Below, in pieces: positions 1-11,714 of a DNA stretch of 64,000 nucleotides (position 1 is the first letter of the stretch; every line of letters begins with the position of its first letter). The translations under genes and the position numbers were made by a program. The notes below the pieces were generated by a model. It was not told where the DNA came from and searched no databases. It was given only the letters and a program-made list of their open reading frames with translations. Source of the stretch: Lepas anatifera (taxonomy: Eukaryota; Arthropoda; Thecostraca; Lepadidae); the NCBI GenBank assembly GCA_034440635.1, contig JAOTON010000046.1, forward strand, positions 372,001 through 436,000, given 5' to 3'.

Positions 1-138
1 GGTTAGTCGAACGAAGCTTATGGCGCAGACGGTTATAATGGGCCAACCAAATAGGAACCGTGCCAACCAGGTCAATCCAGATTTTGCAGTGTATGAGAAT
101 TAGAGGTGCCACTTTTGTGAATTGACTTGTGACTTTTG

Positions 139-1044
139 TCACCCGGTGGAACTCCAGCTGTCACCATTTAGAATGGCAAAATGGCAACTTTTTCGACCCC
201 TGTACACGTGTCCTTCTGGCTTACTTTGTCCGGTATGTTCTTCATGAGCTCGGCTAAGAGTATCAGCCAGATACATTTCTTGGCCTCTCTCGTAAATGGC
301 TTCGAAATTATACTTCTGCAGACTCATCATTATCCTCTGGAGTCTTTTGGATGCGCTTGTCAGTGGTTTTCTTATAATGATTTCTAAAGGTTTGTGGTCT
401 GATTCGGCTGTTACTTTCCTGCCGGGCATATACCTTTCAAATTTATTGAGCCCGTATACAATTGCCAACATCTCTTTTTCGATTTGTGCGTAGTTTTTTT
501 CGCTTTCTGTGAGTGCTCGCGAAGCGTATGCAACTGGTTGATCATTTTGCATTAGACAGGCGCCCAGGCCGTGGCAGGATGAGTCTACCTGAACGACAAC
601 GTCAGTGTTAACATCGTAGAATCTCAGCACTGGGCCAGAAGTTATTATCCTTTTTATCTCTGACAGTGCTTTTCCGTGAACACCTTCTTCGTATACAAAC
701 ACGTTTCCTTTTTTCGGGAGTTCTCTGAGAGGAGCACTGACCTCTGCCAGTTTTGGTGCGAATCTCTGTAGGTAGTTGACCAGGCCCATAATTCGCTGAA
801 CGGACTTCTGATCCGTAGGGGCTGGCATATTCTCTACTGCCTTGACTTTGTCCGGATCGGCTCTTAATCCTTTCTCGCTAAATAAATGCCCTATGTACTT
901 GACCTCCGTTTGTCTTAGCTTCATTTTGTCATAGTTGAGCTTCAGTCCTACCTGCCGACATCTGTTCAGAAACTCAGTCAGCTTCCTGTCGGGGTCTTTG
1001 ACAGCCACATCACACTGATAGAAAAAATGACACCTTTTCGCCAT
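139..1044 (-). mobile_element. Ty3/Gypsy retrotransposon fragment: RT thumb plus RNase H
   Basis: The 301-codon frame reads as the C-terminal part of a Gypsy polymerase. It starts near the end of the reverse transcriptase (KYIGHLFSEKGLRADPDKV, then the RT-thumb pattern MGLVNYLQRF) and continues into RNase H (VVVQVDSSCHGLGACLMQN, ALTESEKNYAQIEKEMLAIV, ESDHKPLE) ending in YLADTLSRA. The RNase H acidic residues (D in QVDSS, E in EKEML, D in SDHKP, D in ADTLSR) are visible. The catalytic RT palm, protease, gag and integrase are absent, and no LTR was seen on either side, so this is a truncated relic. The N-terminal 15 or so residues of the frame do not look like RT. Confidence 0.88.
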
Positions 1045-4000
1045 TTGGTGACACCGTCAAAAAGTCCCCACTGGAGGGGAGTTCGGCCAACCCCGCCAAG
1101 TAGCGTCACTACCCCGAATCCGGTGTCAATACAGGGTCAGACACCATATTCGAGAATTTTTGTAGGATTGGGAGAAGAATTGACTCAAACCAAAAGGAGT
1201 CACGACCCTCATCAAAAGGAGTCACGACACCCATCTGACCCTTCCCTCACCACCATTTCAAGGATACCTGACAATGATTTTCGGTGTATTTCTTGAGAAT
1301 TACTCTAAATCAGGGTGTCAGTACACATGTATTGATGCCGTCTTATGGTGTGATTGTAGATTGACTCCTCACTTGTGACTCCGTATTTTAGCGTCCTTTT
1401 TCTTGCGACCCCTTTCTCTACCCCGTCGGGCGTAAAAAGTAATAGTTGATCCGTGGATGAGCATTTCTGTATTTAAATTAGTTCACCAGTTTAATGTTTT
1501 CAACCACGGCACACATTCTACCGGCACTAATTTTACACATCGATGCCGAAATGCTGCACCCATATCAAAGTTTCTTGAATTATTATACAGTCACCCCGGC
1601 CTGCAGAACGTGGCAGGCGACTCGACGAGGAGGAGGCGCTTGGGGCAACCCAAAGCCTGCCCCGATTGGTGCAGAAATTTGGTGGCTGGGCAGACTCCTC
1701 CAACGGGGGGGGTGATTTTTTACCGATATGAGTTTTATCTAATCCATTTTAAACGAAACACCCAGAAATAAAATGAAACCGTGCATCCGAGCTGACGACG
1801 ACAACATACTCACGAGCGTCCGCGTACCAAAGCAATGGAAACTCCCCAGGGTAATAGGAAACTCCCGTACAGCAGCTATCTTGCATTCATGATGCACAAT
1901 TTCAAAGATACCTTTATTCAAAGGTATATTTACGAGGAAAGTTTTTCCCCTAGTGACTTCATTTGCCCCTTTCATTTAAAGAATATTTCAATTGACAACC
2001 ATGTTCAAACATAATATTTTTTTCCACAGCTAAAGCATTTTTCCCTTTTGTTTTCCAAATTAGTGTGAAAGCATCTAAAAATCTGGAATATTTTTCCGAG
2101 ACCCAAGCGAAGAAAGTTCCCCTTACGTCCGTGTGACGTCACATCACGGCATTCGTTCTAGGGGAGGGGCTGGCAAGATTTGATTTTCCGGCCTTCTGCG
2201 ATCAAAACATAGCAAAGGAAGCTGGCACAGGAAGCCTAAGGAAGCAGCCGAAGGAAGCCGAAGGAAGCAGGAAACCTAAGAATATTCTTGTCTTTGTCTT
2301 TGTCTTTACCGGATGTGAGGAGATTCTACGGTTGCACTCTTATTCTAAAAATTCCCGGTGCCCATTTTTTCTGTTTTTCTTTCTCCCCGTCTACTGTATG
2401 TGGAAAGTTAGAACGATCGCGCACCGGGTGAGTGGTTGATCTTCTTTTGTAATTGGGGAAGTCTTCGTAAAATATAGGTTAAGGGAGGTCGAAGACAGGC
2501 CCTCGTGGCTTTCCCGTCTCTTGGAGCCTGCACCACCGTCTTTTAAATTTGCCCCAGTCTTAGTATTCACCGCCACTCCAGACCTAGATCATAACAGCCC
2601 TGTGATTGTCTTTCCTGATGACCCCTCCCCTGCCAGGTCTGTAGCTGTCGGCCCCGAGATCGCTGCCGACTTACGGGGCCCTGGCTGGCCTCTGTGTACG
2701 GTCGCATGCCCCTGGTGGTGCATCGACGAGTTGGAGCCCGTCTCCTGCTGCTGCCGGTGGTCCGCTGGGCCCGACATCGACCGCGGGCGGCGTCCCGCTG
2801 TTTCCTGAGCAATGCTGCTGCTGCTGCACCGTGGACGATCCTGGGAGGCGGCGGGGGCCGGCCTCATCGCGGTCGCATGCTCTGGACGCGCCGAGGGAGG
2901 ATGTGACATCCGGTCTCTGTCTGGGCGTTGCAGCGGCACCGGTGCCGTCGGACAGCTCGAGCGCCCGCGAGGTTGGCCCTCGTGGGGCCGCCCCTCCCCC
3001 AGCGGGACAGGTATCTAGCCTGTCCCGGTCTGGCGCTGGTGGCGGCGCTGGACCGTCTCGTGGTGCAGCTGGTCGCGTGATGCAAGCTCGGCGCGTGGTG
3101 CGGGGTCGGTGCGTGGCATCGGAGGGGTGATGTTGTGGAGGCTCGTGAAGACTCTGTGCGTGGGAGGTCATGCTGCCGAACGGTCGGGTCAACTGTATGT
3201 CGGCTCTGGGTGCCTAATTGACATGTGCAGTATATGCCTTAGTTACATCCTGTAATTGATATCGCCGCCACGAGCCTTTTGTGCTGACTGTGGTGGCTCT
3301 GGTGTCCGGCGGGCTCGGTTGATCATGCGAGTCAAGCCTGGGTGGTTTCCACCTCGTGTGGTCCCTATCAGTCATTAGCTTTCTTTTCAGTCGTTATCTT
3401 TCTTACATATTTGCGCTTAAAATGATGTAATTTTCTTTCATCCCACTCATCCACACCTGCAAGTTTATATTCTCCACCCGGACACTCACACTTGCTTATC
3501 CACATCGCGAGAATCACGAGCTTGCCTACACGTTTACACTCATGTCCGCACCCCTGCCCGCCCGGGCGTTACTGTTTAAGAGGCCTCGCGCTGAACGGGC
3601 GGTCACGGGTGCGAGATACACGGCGCCTGTCGTATCGACGGGGTTCCGTCGGCCGTTACTCGCCGACCCCGCGTCACACGGCCCCGGCCACCCAGCTGCA
3701 CTCTCGCCCGACAGACACCAACTTGCACCCCGGCTCCCCCGCGCTGGTGTACGTGTGTAGGAGTGGCTGAGGGCGGTCACGGGTGCGTGATGCACGGTGC
3801 CTATCGTGTGTCGGCGTTGTGGCGTCCGGTCGGACGTTTATTTTATCCATTTAACTGCTTGTTTGCCATGTTTGTATTTTTAACGAGTGTGCTTTTTTGA
3901 ATATACATGTATGGAACCAAGGAAATGCAAAAAAACTACAGACAGGAAAATTTAATTTTGAGTTCTAAGATTATTTTATGTAACTAAAATTAAGTTTGAA

Positions 4001-4849
4001 TTACAAATTTAGAAAATAATTATAATTCTAGCTTTCAAAAGGCCCCATTGCCTGATTTTTATTCACTTCCAAGCAATTTACGTCAATGAAAAATTTCCTT
4101 TGTTTGGTATCTTTTAAACCATATTTCGCTTGATGACAAATATGACGCTTTTGAGACAAATTACGTTTTCCAGCGTAGGTTTAACTAATGATTGTCGTTT
4201 CTTTTAATAATTTTTTCTTCTTCCTCCGGTGACTGCCCGTACTGATTGCTGCCCCCAAGTACTAGTTCCTGCCCCAAGAGCCCACTGTGCCCCAAGCTCG
4301 ACCAAAACCTGCCCCAAATCGGTAGGTCTGCCCCGAGGCTGCCCCAACGAGATCTCGTCGAAATCTGCCATGTTCTTCAGACTGGCAGTCACCACATTCG
4401 GATATAAACACATGGGCTCTTTCTTGGAAAAGCCTTTGCATTATCATGAGACACACGTAGTGACAAAATGCACAGCGCTCTCACTAGCTTCTACATCATT
4501 TTCGGCACTATCGGGTCGAGAGACTTATAACACTCTCGAAGTAGTGACTCAGAACACCCCTGCACGTAGTCGCTGAATTCCCTGATGCCTTTTCAACACC
4601 TGCGATAGGAGGTACTCACAATGTTGAGTGGAATATCTTGCTCATGATTTGGAAAATGTTTGGCAAAGACAGCACGTTCAGGTTGTTTGCGCAGATATGG
4701 TAGAAAAAACATCGTGGTGGTGTTCAACGTTAAATATTACAAACAGGTTCAGTCTACGCCCTGGAAAGAATGGAATTGGTTAGATCAAATTCCGGAAACG
4801 CATCGTAAATGTTAGCATGTGGGGCTCGTATAGCACATTGTACATAATG
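1045..4849. other. No recognised gene; repeat-rich flank
   Basis: No family-recognisable coding sequence. Short GAGTCACGAC-type repeats lie at about 1195-1240 and resemble the GAGTCAGACACC repeats at 5465-5590. A TGACGTCA motif followed by GGAAGC repeats lies at 2134-2280. A very GC-rich block occupies about 2500-3190. Repeated CTGCCCCAA-type words lie at 4240-4350. The rest is AT-rich and featureless by eye. Confidence 0.6.
2500..3190. other. GC-rich block, function unknown
   Basis: Several overlapping open frames exist on both strands, as expected in very GC-rich DNA, but none contains a recognisable domain. A second block of the same character occurs at about 17880-18640. Both are followed by AT-rich tails with a vaguely similar TGTATGGA(A/T)CC word (about 3908 and 18727). 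They could be remnants of one repeat family or CpG-rich regulatory DNA; the sequence does not decide. Confidence 0.4.
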
Positions 4850-4862
4850 ACACGGGTTTCTG

Positions 4863-5044
4863 GGGATGAGCTGGCTTAGTGGATAGCACCCTTGTCTTCT
4901 AAGCCATCGGTCCCGGGTTCAAGTCCCGGCGGAGCCTCTGAATAAGTCGATCTGATCTCCAAAATCCCTTCCAACAGGGTGAGAGTTGGCGACGCCGTAT
5001 GACCCTGGCAGGTGGTGCGTCGTTAAACCCCAACAATTATTATT
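4863..5044 (+). repeat. tRNA-derived SINE with target-site duplication
   Basis: The head is tRNA-like: an A-box-like TGGCTTAGTGG, an anticodon-loop-like CTTCTAA (would be TCT, Arg) and a B box GGTTCAAGTCC, followed by a unique body and a tail CGTCGTTAAACCCCAACAAT with ATT repeats. It is flanked by a 13-bp direct repeat ACACGGGTTTCTG at 4850-4862 and 5045-5057, the signature of LINE-mediated insertion. The head does not fold into a full tRNA cloverleaf, so it is not a tRNA gene. A nearly identical copy lies at 13512-13690. Confidence 0.88.
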
Positions 5045-5057
5045 ACACGGGTTTCTG

Positions 5058-5630
5058 AAGAGAAATGGAGGTCAAATGCAACGTAAAGGCACAAATGACG
5101 TGAATAATTACAGGGAATAGAAGCTGTGAGTTTTCGACGTATGACTACAGCCAAAACCAACACCCGATTGCTGCAGCCTTAACACGTGCATTGAATGGGG
5201 TCTGAGCCACCTTCACTTTGACGGGGGCGTGTAACCGCCCCCCTGAAATTATGTTAGATAGATAAAACGGTAAAATGCATTGTATCTTCACTTACTTTAC
5301 CCTGCTCCCATTGCTTCTGCACACAGAATGAGGCGGTTTTGCGCCGTTTTTCAGCAACAAAAACGGAAATAGCACGTGCTGTGACGCCATAGAAGAGTCA
5401 GACTCTGCAGTGAGGGGCACAATTCTCTACAGAAGTGTCATGATCACTCGCAAGCTAAGTGCAGAGAGTCAGACGCCTTCTTGGAAGAGTCTGACACCCT
5501 TCATACACCCTACGAAAGGATTCGGACACCCTTCTTAGAAGAGTCAGACACCCTACCGACACCTCACGAAAAGACTCAAATTCCTCATTTGGTGGTCAGG
5601 ATACCTCCATCACAATGCCTGCCACCCTTA
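5058..5630. other. No gene; one end of a TTAA-type repeat and GAGTC repeats
   Basis: At 5179-5182 a TTAA is followed by CACGTGCATTGAATGGGG, close to the left end of the TTAA-flanked element at 44842-45680; the opposite end is not found here. Repeats of the form GAGTCAGACACCCTTC fill about 5465-5590. Nothing coding is recognised. Confidence 0.5.
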
Positions 5631-6080
5631 CAGGGAATGTGGCACCTTGGTCGAATCCTGGAATTTAGTGTTATTAGGCGTACTTTTAGTAAAAAATAAT
5701 GAAACCACTCACGATTTCTCTGAAAAAATGTACAATAAGCTCAATATTTGGTTTTTAAAAATACTTCTCTAGAAAAATAAATAAATATCAGCCTGTGGAT
5801 GATGTCACCATCTGGCAACCACTACCATACTTGAAACGCTTCAAGGGCTTCGATTGGCTGATGCTCATAGTGACGTCAGCATATGTCGTCACACCAGTAG
5901 CTCACAATAATGGCCGCCGGCGACGGGGGCTGAGGGGGCTGGTGTCAGGCAGGTTTTAGCTTTTTTCTACGGAAATATCGAGTTCCAAGACAAATGAAAT
6001 ATGGAGTACCGGGTTTTCCGACCTGCTTTACAACTTGTCTATCTCAGTTAAAATCACGTTGTGAAGGTGCCACATTCCCT
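5631..6080. mobile_element. MITE with 19-bp inverted ends and TTA target duplication (PIF/Harbinger-like)
   Basis: The ends are near-perfect inverted repeats (CAGGGAATGTGGCACCTTG at the left, its complement CACATTCCCT preceded by AAGGTGC at the right) flanked by TTA on both sides (5628-5630 and 6081-6083). A three-base TTA duplication fits PIF/Harbinger MITEs. The 450-bp body encodes nothing, but carries a TGACGTCA element near 5873 and an inverted CCAAT box (ATTGGCTG) near 5855. It abuts the truncated end of LINE A. Confidence 0.7.
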
Positions 6081-6083
6081 TTA

Positions 6084-6596
6084 ATGATGTAGTAACTTCC
6101 CTTGTGTGTATTGTTTTGACACCAGAAAGTGCGTTCCGACGGAACCAGCGCTTGTGGTACCTGACACACTGACTTTCATCAGCCTATTACAAAGGAAAGA
6201 TGAGATCCAGTGAAGTAATTGCCCTTCGATTCCCAGGCAACGCAATTTGTCAAGAAGAATATTATGCAAAACTACACCGAAAGCTTTACTAAAATCAAAA
6301 AGAATTACATCTGCAACACCCCTTTCATCCATGCATTCAGAGATGCGTTATACACAAGCAGCAGCTGGTCCATCGTGGATCGTCCGGCCCTAAATCCAAA
6401 CTGGTTCTCGGTAAGAATGGAATTTTCCTCTAGGTATGATTCTAAGCATTTGCATACAACTTTTTCCATGATTTTGCAGCACACTGATGTTAGGTTGATG
6501 GGTTTATGGTTCAGTGGATCATAGCGGTGGCCTTTCTTAAATATAGGGATTACTAGTCAGGTCTTTCATGCAGTGGGTAATCGCCCTTCTTCTATG
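6084..6596 (-). mobile_element. LINE A, downstream part: RT palm fragment
   Basis: Read on the minus strand this gives LVIPIFKKGHRYDP, NHKPINLTSVL and then DERGVADVILFDFSKAFGVV, KLRCLGIEGQLLHWISSFL, the reverse transcriptase blocks of a Jockey/CR1-like LINE. FDFSKAF is the first catalytic block. Internal stops (for example where a conserved tryptophan is expected before LVIPIF) and the missing YxDD block show it is dead and truncated. It continues the protein that breaks off at about 21592, so the two pieces are one element split by LINE B. Confidence 0.82.
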
Positions 6597-6598
6597 GA

Positions 6599-7432
6599 TT
6601 GCCTACAAATGAGGTAGAGTGGGCACCCAGACGCAGAGGGAGGCGCGGCGGCGTCAACTGGAGCCGACACGGAGATGTTGGTACCAACCGCCTCATTATT
6701 GGACATCTGAACGTGCAATCCCTTAAGCCAAAGCTGCCTGATATACGTAGTGACATTGATTCAACGTACGGTTTCGACATTCTGGCGCTGTGTGAAACAT
6801 GGTTACAGACCAACATCCCTGACCGCCTACATACAGTGGCCGGTTACAAACTTTTTCGAAGTGATAGGTCTTCTGACCTGGACCTGCCGAAAGGTAAAGG
6901 TGGAGTTGCTGTCCTTGTGCGGAGTGACCTGAAATGTGAGCTCTTGTCCAAACCCGATTCTGGAATTGGAAATTCTAACTTGGAGATAGTTTGGGTATCT
7001 GTGCAACTAGATAAACACGCCACTGTTCTGATAGCGTCTGCGTATAGGGTTCCTAATGTTAGTAGTCGTCAGCTTACATTTGACCTCCATGACCTCGAGG
7101 CTCAGATACAAATTATGTTGGCAGCTCACCCTCGCTCAACACTCGTAATTGCCGGCGATTTCAACCGTCGTGACATTAAGACTCCGTCAGATAGCAACTC
7201 TAGCATCTCAAGGCTACTGGGAATGCATGGAATGCATATTGTAAACACTCGTCATGTTACATATAGGCCAGCATCTAGTTTGATTGATATTATTGCAACG
7301 AACCGGCCAGACCTTGTTAAAAGTGCGGGCGTCACTAGATGTCATTACGGAACACCACATGATTTCACGCGCATGATTTTGGCACCAGAGACCCGTACAG
7401 CAACGTTACTGTTACAGGCGTGCTATTGCTAG
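6599..7432 (+). pseudogene. LINE B apurinic-type endonuclease domain
   Basis: The 277-codon frame contains the exonuclease-endonuclease-phosphatase motifs in order: IIGHLNVQSL (Asn), LALCETWL (Glu), VLIASAYRVP, VIAGDFNR (Asp and Asn), SSLIDIIATN and a degraded final block around GTPHDF, where Ser/Thr-Asp-His is expected. The frame ends at 7432 shortly after this block; the linker resumes in another frame, so a frameshift breaks the polyprotein. This domain nicks target DNA for LINE integration; this copy should be inactive. Confidence 0.88.
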
Positions 7433-7604
7433 GATTGATTCCGGCTCTTTCAATGAACGTTTATTTTCTGCCGACTGGACACCTGTTTACCTATCTGACA
7501 CCACCACTGCTAAATGGCATGCTTTCCGACACGCGTTCATTTATCACCTGAATCTTGTTGCGCCGCTTCGTCGCGTTTCGTCCCAGAGGCGAAGAGTTGC
7601 ACCT

Positions 7605-8118
7605 GTGTCTGCAGACACACAGAATTTGTTGCGCTCTCGACGTGCCACGCTCAGTACTGGTGATCGTATTGAATATGAGCGCATCAACCGCCTATGCCGG
7701 GCCGCTATCCGCCGCGACTGTGTGGCACTGTACACCGGCGAGATCGAGCGGCGGAGGCGCAGGGGACTGTGGCGCGTGCTGCAGCCGGTGATAGGCCGCA
7801 AGCAGCAGCAGGGTAGCGTGCTTGATGTAGCGCCTGACGCCTTAAATAACTACTACGCCACTATAGGTCAAGTCACTGCTGACAGTTTACCGCCTCCAAC
7901 AACAGTGGTGCCAACACTACTGCCTCGAGTTATGACCTGCACATTCGAAATTCAGCCTATTGACTATGATACACTCTGCATTGCTCTCGCTTCTATGCGA
8001 TCCTCAAAATCTACGGGTGTTGACGGCATCAACATTGAATTACTTCAAAAATTCTTCTTTGGTGTAGGATATCCCCTTTTGGACATCGTCAATTCGAGTC
8101 TCACATTAGCCTCTGTTC
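7605..8118 (+). pseudogene. LINE B linker and N-terminal RT
   Basis: The frame carries an Arg-rich linker (ERRRRRGLWRVLQPVIGRK), the pre-RT segment (DALNNYYATIGQVTADSL) and the first RT motif (MRSSKSTGVDGINIELLQ). After NSSLTLASV the LINE sequence is cut by the hAT insertion; the apparent further codons to 8207 belong to that insertion. Confidence 0.85.
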
Positions 8119-9154
8119 TAGAGGTGGGACTTTCCAGGCCCGGGGGCCCGGGGCAAAAGCCTGGCACAGGCCTGCGGGCTTGGACCGGGCCTGAAGGCCT
8201 GATTTAGGCCAATGCCGGGCTGATGACAGGCTTCACCCAGGCTCATTTCGGGCTTCAACTGAACTGGGACTTCAGTCAATTTTCTGTAAGTTTAATAAGC
8301 CTTTTTCAGTACAGACCTAGTTTTTCCACTAAAACATAATCTTATTCATGCACCTGCACCTTTTGAAAATGCATTTACAATTAATTTTGAGACATGGACT
8401 TTAAGACATACATCAGGAATGTAAAAACATGAAGCTCTATTTTTCTATCTGTTACTCATGCCAGGGTCAAAAGCAAGTTACTTAAACCTGTATCAATATT
8501 AATAATCAAATATTGAAAATGCCTACAGTTGCACACATCCATGCTGTACTGTCATCTTATGAATATCCTAATGACTTCAAAATCTTTAAGTCATATATAG
8601 GTGAACAAAATAGAAATTGTGATAGCCTATTTGTTACTTCCATATTGTCAGTACACCATTTCAAAGGAAGTCATTTAACCAATTTGCTGCTGACATATTG
8701 ATACTAACACCTAGCTCTAGCTAGAACATTCTTTCCAGAAGCTTTCTGCTTCAGGTAAAAAGAAAATGTAATCTATGGAGCCATTCCCATGTCCTCTGCG
8801 AAAAATGGTGAAGTGAATGCCAGGTACAAACTATCTATTGGGAGCCCATAATTGTCAAATTGGCCTGCTAACTCTAGATGCAAGAACAAATGTTGATAAG
8901 TTTGACCCTTCCACAGCTTCATCTTGCTCTTTCATTGCCCAAAAGATGCAAAATCCACTCATAAAAGGCTAATATAAGCAAGGGAATAGGCACAAAGAAA
9001 ATATGGTTTTGATCGAGGTACTTTAAAACATAAGTTAGTCAGTTGTGGGGAGATACTGGGGAGAGCAGTCAGCCTTAGAAGGAACCTTTAAAATTGCACC
9101 AAAACATGAAGATACTTGACATCATGTGTTGCATTTTCCTTGTGGAGATAGGTA

Positions 9155-9437
9155 CAGTCCCCCGCAATTGAAATTGCCATGACTAGGCTCGACCGGTTTA
9201 GGATGAATATCTCGCAACCTATGGCGTCTATAGCTTTATAAACGGGTTCTTCTCATGTATTTTTGCAAGAGCTTTCCAGTGGTTACTATTATTTCCTAAT
9301 TTGACATCTGCGTGAGAAAATATTACACAATTACTGATTTTGCTGCATTTTGACGGGGTAGTCTTCGGCTGACTTGCCACCGCCCCTGATAATCCCCGAC
9401 CCTTCGCTCGACTGGCACGCATACCTGGGTCACGTGA
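9155..9437 (+). repeat. Left arm of a TA-flanked long inverted repeat
   Basis: About 280 bp matching the reverse complement of 16649-16921 with scattered differences. The outer edge reads TA then CAGTCCCCCGCAATTG, as in Tc1/mariner/pogo elements (TA duplication, ends starting CAGT). The two arms may be the ends of one 7.8-kb element or two independent MITE copies in opposite orientation. Confidence 0.7.
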
Positions 9438-10224
9438 TTACTACGTGTTTACAACGACAGGTGCAAGGCCACACGTAGTAAATAGTGTGCGGCAGGCAGG
9501 GGGCACAGTGTTTTGAACCGAGGTGATCAGTACTGTCTCGCAGGTGTCTAGCCCCAGGCGGTCCGTCCAGTGACCGAGGCGCCTGGGCACGAGAGTCCAA
9601 GACTGGGTATGTCTGAGTTATGGCTTCAAACAATGTTTCCAGCCTCATAAGGCTCACAGGATCACTGCTGAAATATTTTTTCTGTGGGATTAGAGTTCAT
9701 GGGGTTTAAAACGGCACCCTGTGGCCGAATTTTGTTATTTAACACCCGCCCCGGTGGGTGTCCGAGCTATCTTTTGCTGTAGGGGAGAACACTTCCCCTC
9801 GAACCCGGCTCCTATGCAGGATAGAGGGAAACGCGAACACTGGTAGATGGTTCATAAGAATTTATCGCGAAACTACATTACTCACTTTTTGTCTCAGGTC
9901 AATATTTAGGTCATGATAGGTAAAAAAATGTGATAGGGTGTAGAGGAGTTTATGGGGCCTATCGTCTGACTGAATTCAGTTAGTATAAACTGTATGGCGC
10001 CATTGGCTTCCTCTTTTTACGGAAAATTGAACCATGTATAATATGACTATACTACATGAAATCATAAAAGTAACGTGACCTAAAGCTGGGTCAAGGTCTT
10101 TATCTGATCTAGCATAATCAATATGCATATCAATCAACTTGCAATAACAATCCAAACGTAATGGTATCAAAATAAAAAACTTTTTCATCATTTCCTGCGA
10201 AATTATTGACCCAAGTCTACCTGT
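9438..10224. other. No gene recognised
   Basis: Contains a TTAA followed by CACCCGCCCCGGTGGGTG at about 9739, similar to the ends of the TTAA-flanked repeats nearby. No coding signal was seen. Confidence 0.5.
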
Positions 10225-11711
10225 TTAACCCTCGCCCCGGTGTAAGGTGCTTAAACACCCCCTCGGGTGTTTTCCGGCGGCACGAAAAAACGGCGGCGCG
10301 AGGCGCCGCCGTACTTAGCACACTTTATCCTTGATTGATTCCGCAACTTTTCCCCAAATTTTAAGGTTGGGTCATCTCCAGTTCAGGTCACCAGTGCAGG
10401 TGACCTCACCTCCAAAAATGTTTAAGCGGCATAAGTAAGAAATGAATGAATTTATCGAATTAAAACTTATTCCATATAATGGGCCCACCGAGTGCTACAA
10501 CATATATTCCGGGATTTTTCATATCGATGACCTAAGGTCAACTACGGACCATGACCTCGCTATTGTAAATACATGGGAAAACAGAAATTGGGCTGTATTT
10601 GTGTACTCAACAGCTGAGAAAACCTCAATATTCCCTAAATCGTAGTATCCTGGGACCCTTTCCAGGCTCCTGTTGCAATTTTTGACCTGTGACCTCTGAG
10701 AGGTCATCTCGGGCTATTTGAGCAGTTTTCAGACTTATGTCAATAACTGCATGAAATGATCCAGCTTTTATTTTGATATCATTGCGTTCAGATTGCTATT
10801 GCGAGTCGATTGATTGCATATTGACTATGTTAGGTTAAAAGTGACCCTGAGCTGAGGTCTGGTCATTTTTAAGTTTTGACCTAGTATGGCTCGTTCGATT
10901 TTCCGATTTGATTCATCATTCGATTTTCCGTGACGAGAGGAAGCGAATGGTGTCTCACTCAACTCTCCAGACGCCAGATACCAAAAACTCTACTCAAAAT
11001 CCCACTTCCTTTGACCTGTCATGACCTCAAAATTGACCTGAGCCAAAAAGTGACAAATATAATTTCTTCATGAATTTGTATGAACTATCCAACAGCGTTC
11101 GCTTTTTTCGCTATCCCACGTAGAGGCCGAGTTCGAGGGGGTGTTCAAACACCCCCCTCCCACCAGGGCAAAGATGGCTCGTAGGCCCACTGGGGAGCGG
11201 TTTAAGCAATCCAAGATGACCTCTCAGAGATCACAGATCCAAACTTGCACCATGAGCCTGGAGAGGGGCTTAAGCTACTACGATTTGGAGAATGTGAAGG
11301 TATTCAACTACATATCAACAGAAATAAAACCATTTCCCTCAATTTGTGTTTTCCCATGCATTTCCAATGGAGAGGTCATGATCTGTATTTGATCCTAGGT
11401 CATCGATATGTAAAATCCCGGAGTATGTTTTGCGCTAATTGATGGGGCTATTATGTGATATGAGTTTTAAGAAGACAGATTCACACCGTTCCTACTCATG
11501 AAATCTTAAACTTTTTGGAGTTGAGGTAACTTGACCTGCACTGTTGACCTGACCTGAGATGGTGCAAACGTAAAATTCTAGAAGATGTTGAAGAATTAAT
11601 TACGGATAGGGTGCGCCAATTACGGCGGCGCTTCGCGCCGGGATTTTTCTGCACAGTCGGACAAATCTGAGGGAGGGTGTTCAGACCCCCCTCCCTCCGG
11701 GGGAGGGTGAA
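10225..11711. mobile_element. AGGTCA-rich foldback-like element
   Basis: The left arm (about 10225-10740) and right arm (about 11190-11711) are diverged inverted copies. Going inward each has a TTAA-like end with CCTCGCCCCGG or its equivalent, an ACACCC block, a GC hairpin (GGCGGCGCGAGGCGCCGCC on the left, GGCGGCGCTTCGCGCCG on the right) and a stretch dense in AGGTCA/TGACCT. The same inner sequence occurs at 23765-24115 and 45000-45560. No transposase was seen. The exact right end is uncertain. Confidence 0.6.
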
Positions 11712-11714
11712 GAC

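Larger units (their letters stand above)
6597..8118 (+). mobile_element. LINE B, 5' part: endonuclease, linker and start of RT
   Basis: A plus-strand non-LTR retrotransposon begins close to 6597 inside LINE A. It runs through an apurinic-type endonuclease, a linker and the first RT block (ASMRSSKSTGVDGINIELL), then stops in mid-domain at 8118, where element C is inserted. The rest resumes at 19891. There is no recognisable ORF1 upstream of the endonuclease, so the copy may be 5'-truncated. Confidence 0.9.

Noticed and set aside
139..1044. Intact Gypsy element with LTRs
   Set aside because: Only the end of RT and RNase H are present; no protease, integrase or LTRs found nearby.
2500..3190. 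Host exon cluster in the GC-rich block
   Set aside because: Open frames on both strands of similar length, no recognisable domain and no consistent splice-phase solution.
4863..4935. Functional tRNA-Arg (TCT) gene
   Set aside because: Stems do not pair fully and the sequence continues into a SINE body with tail and target-site duplication.
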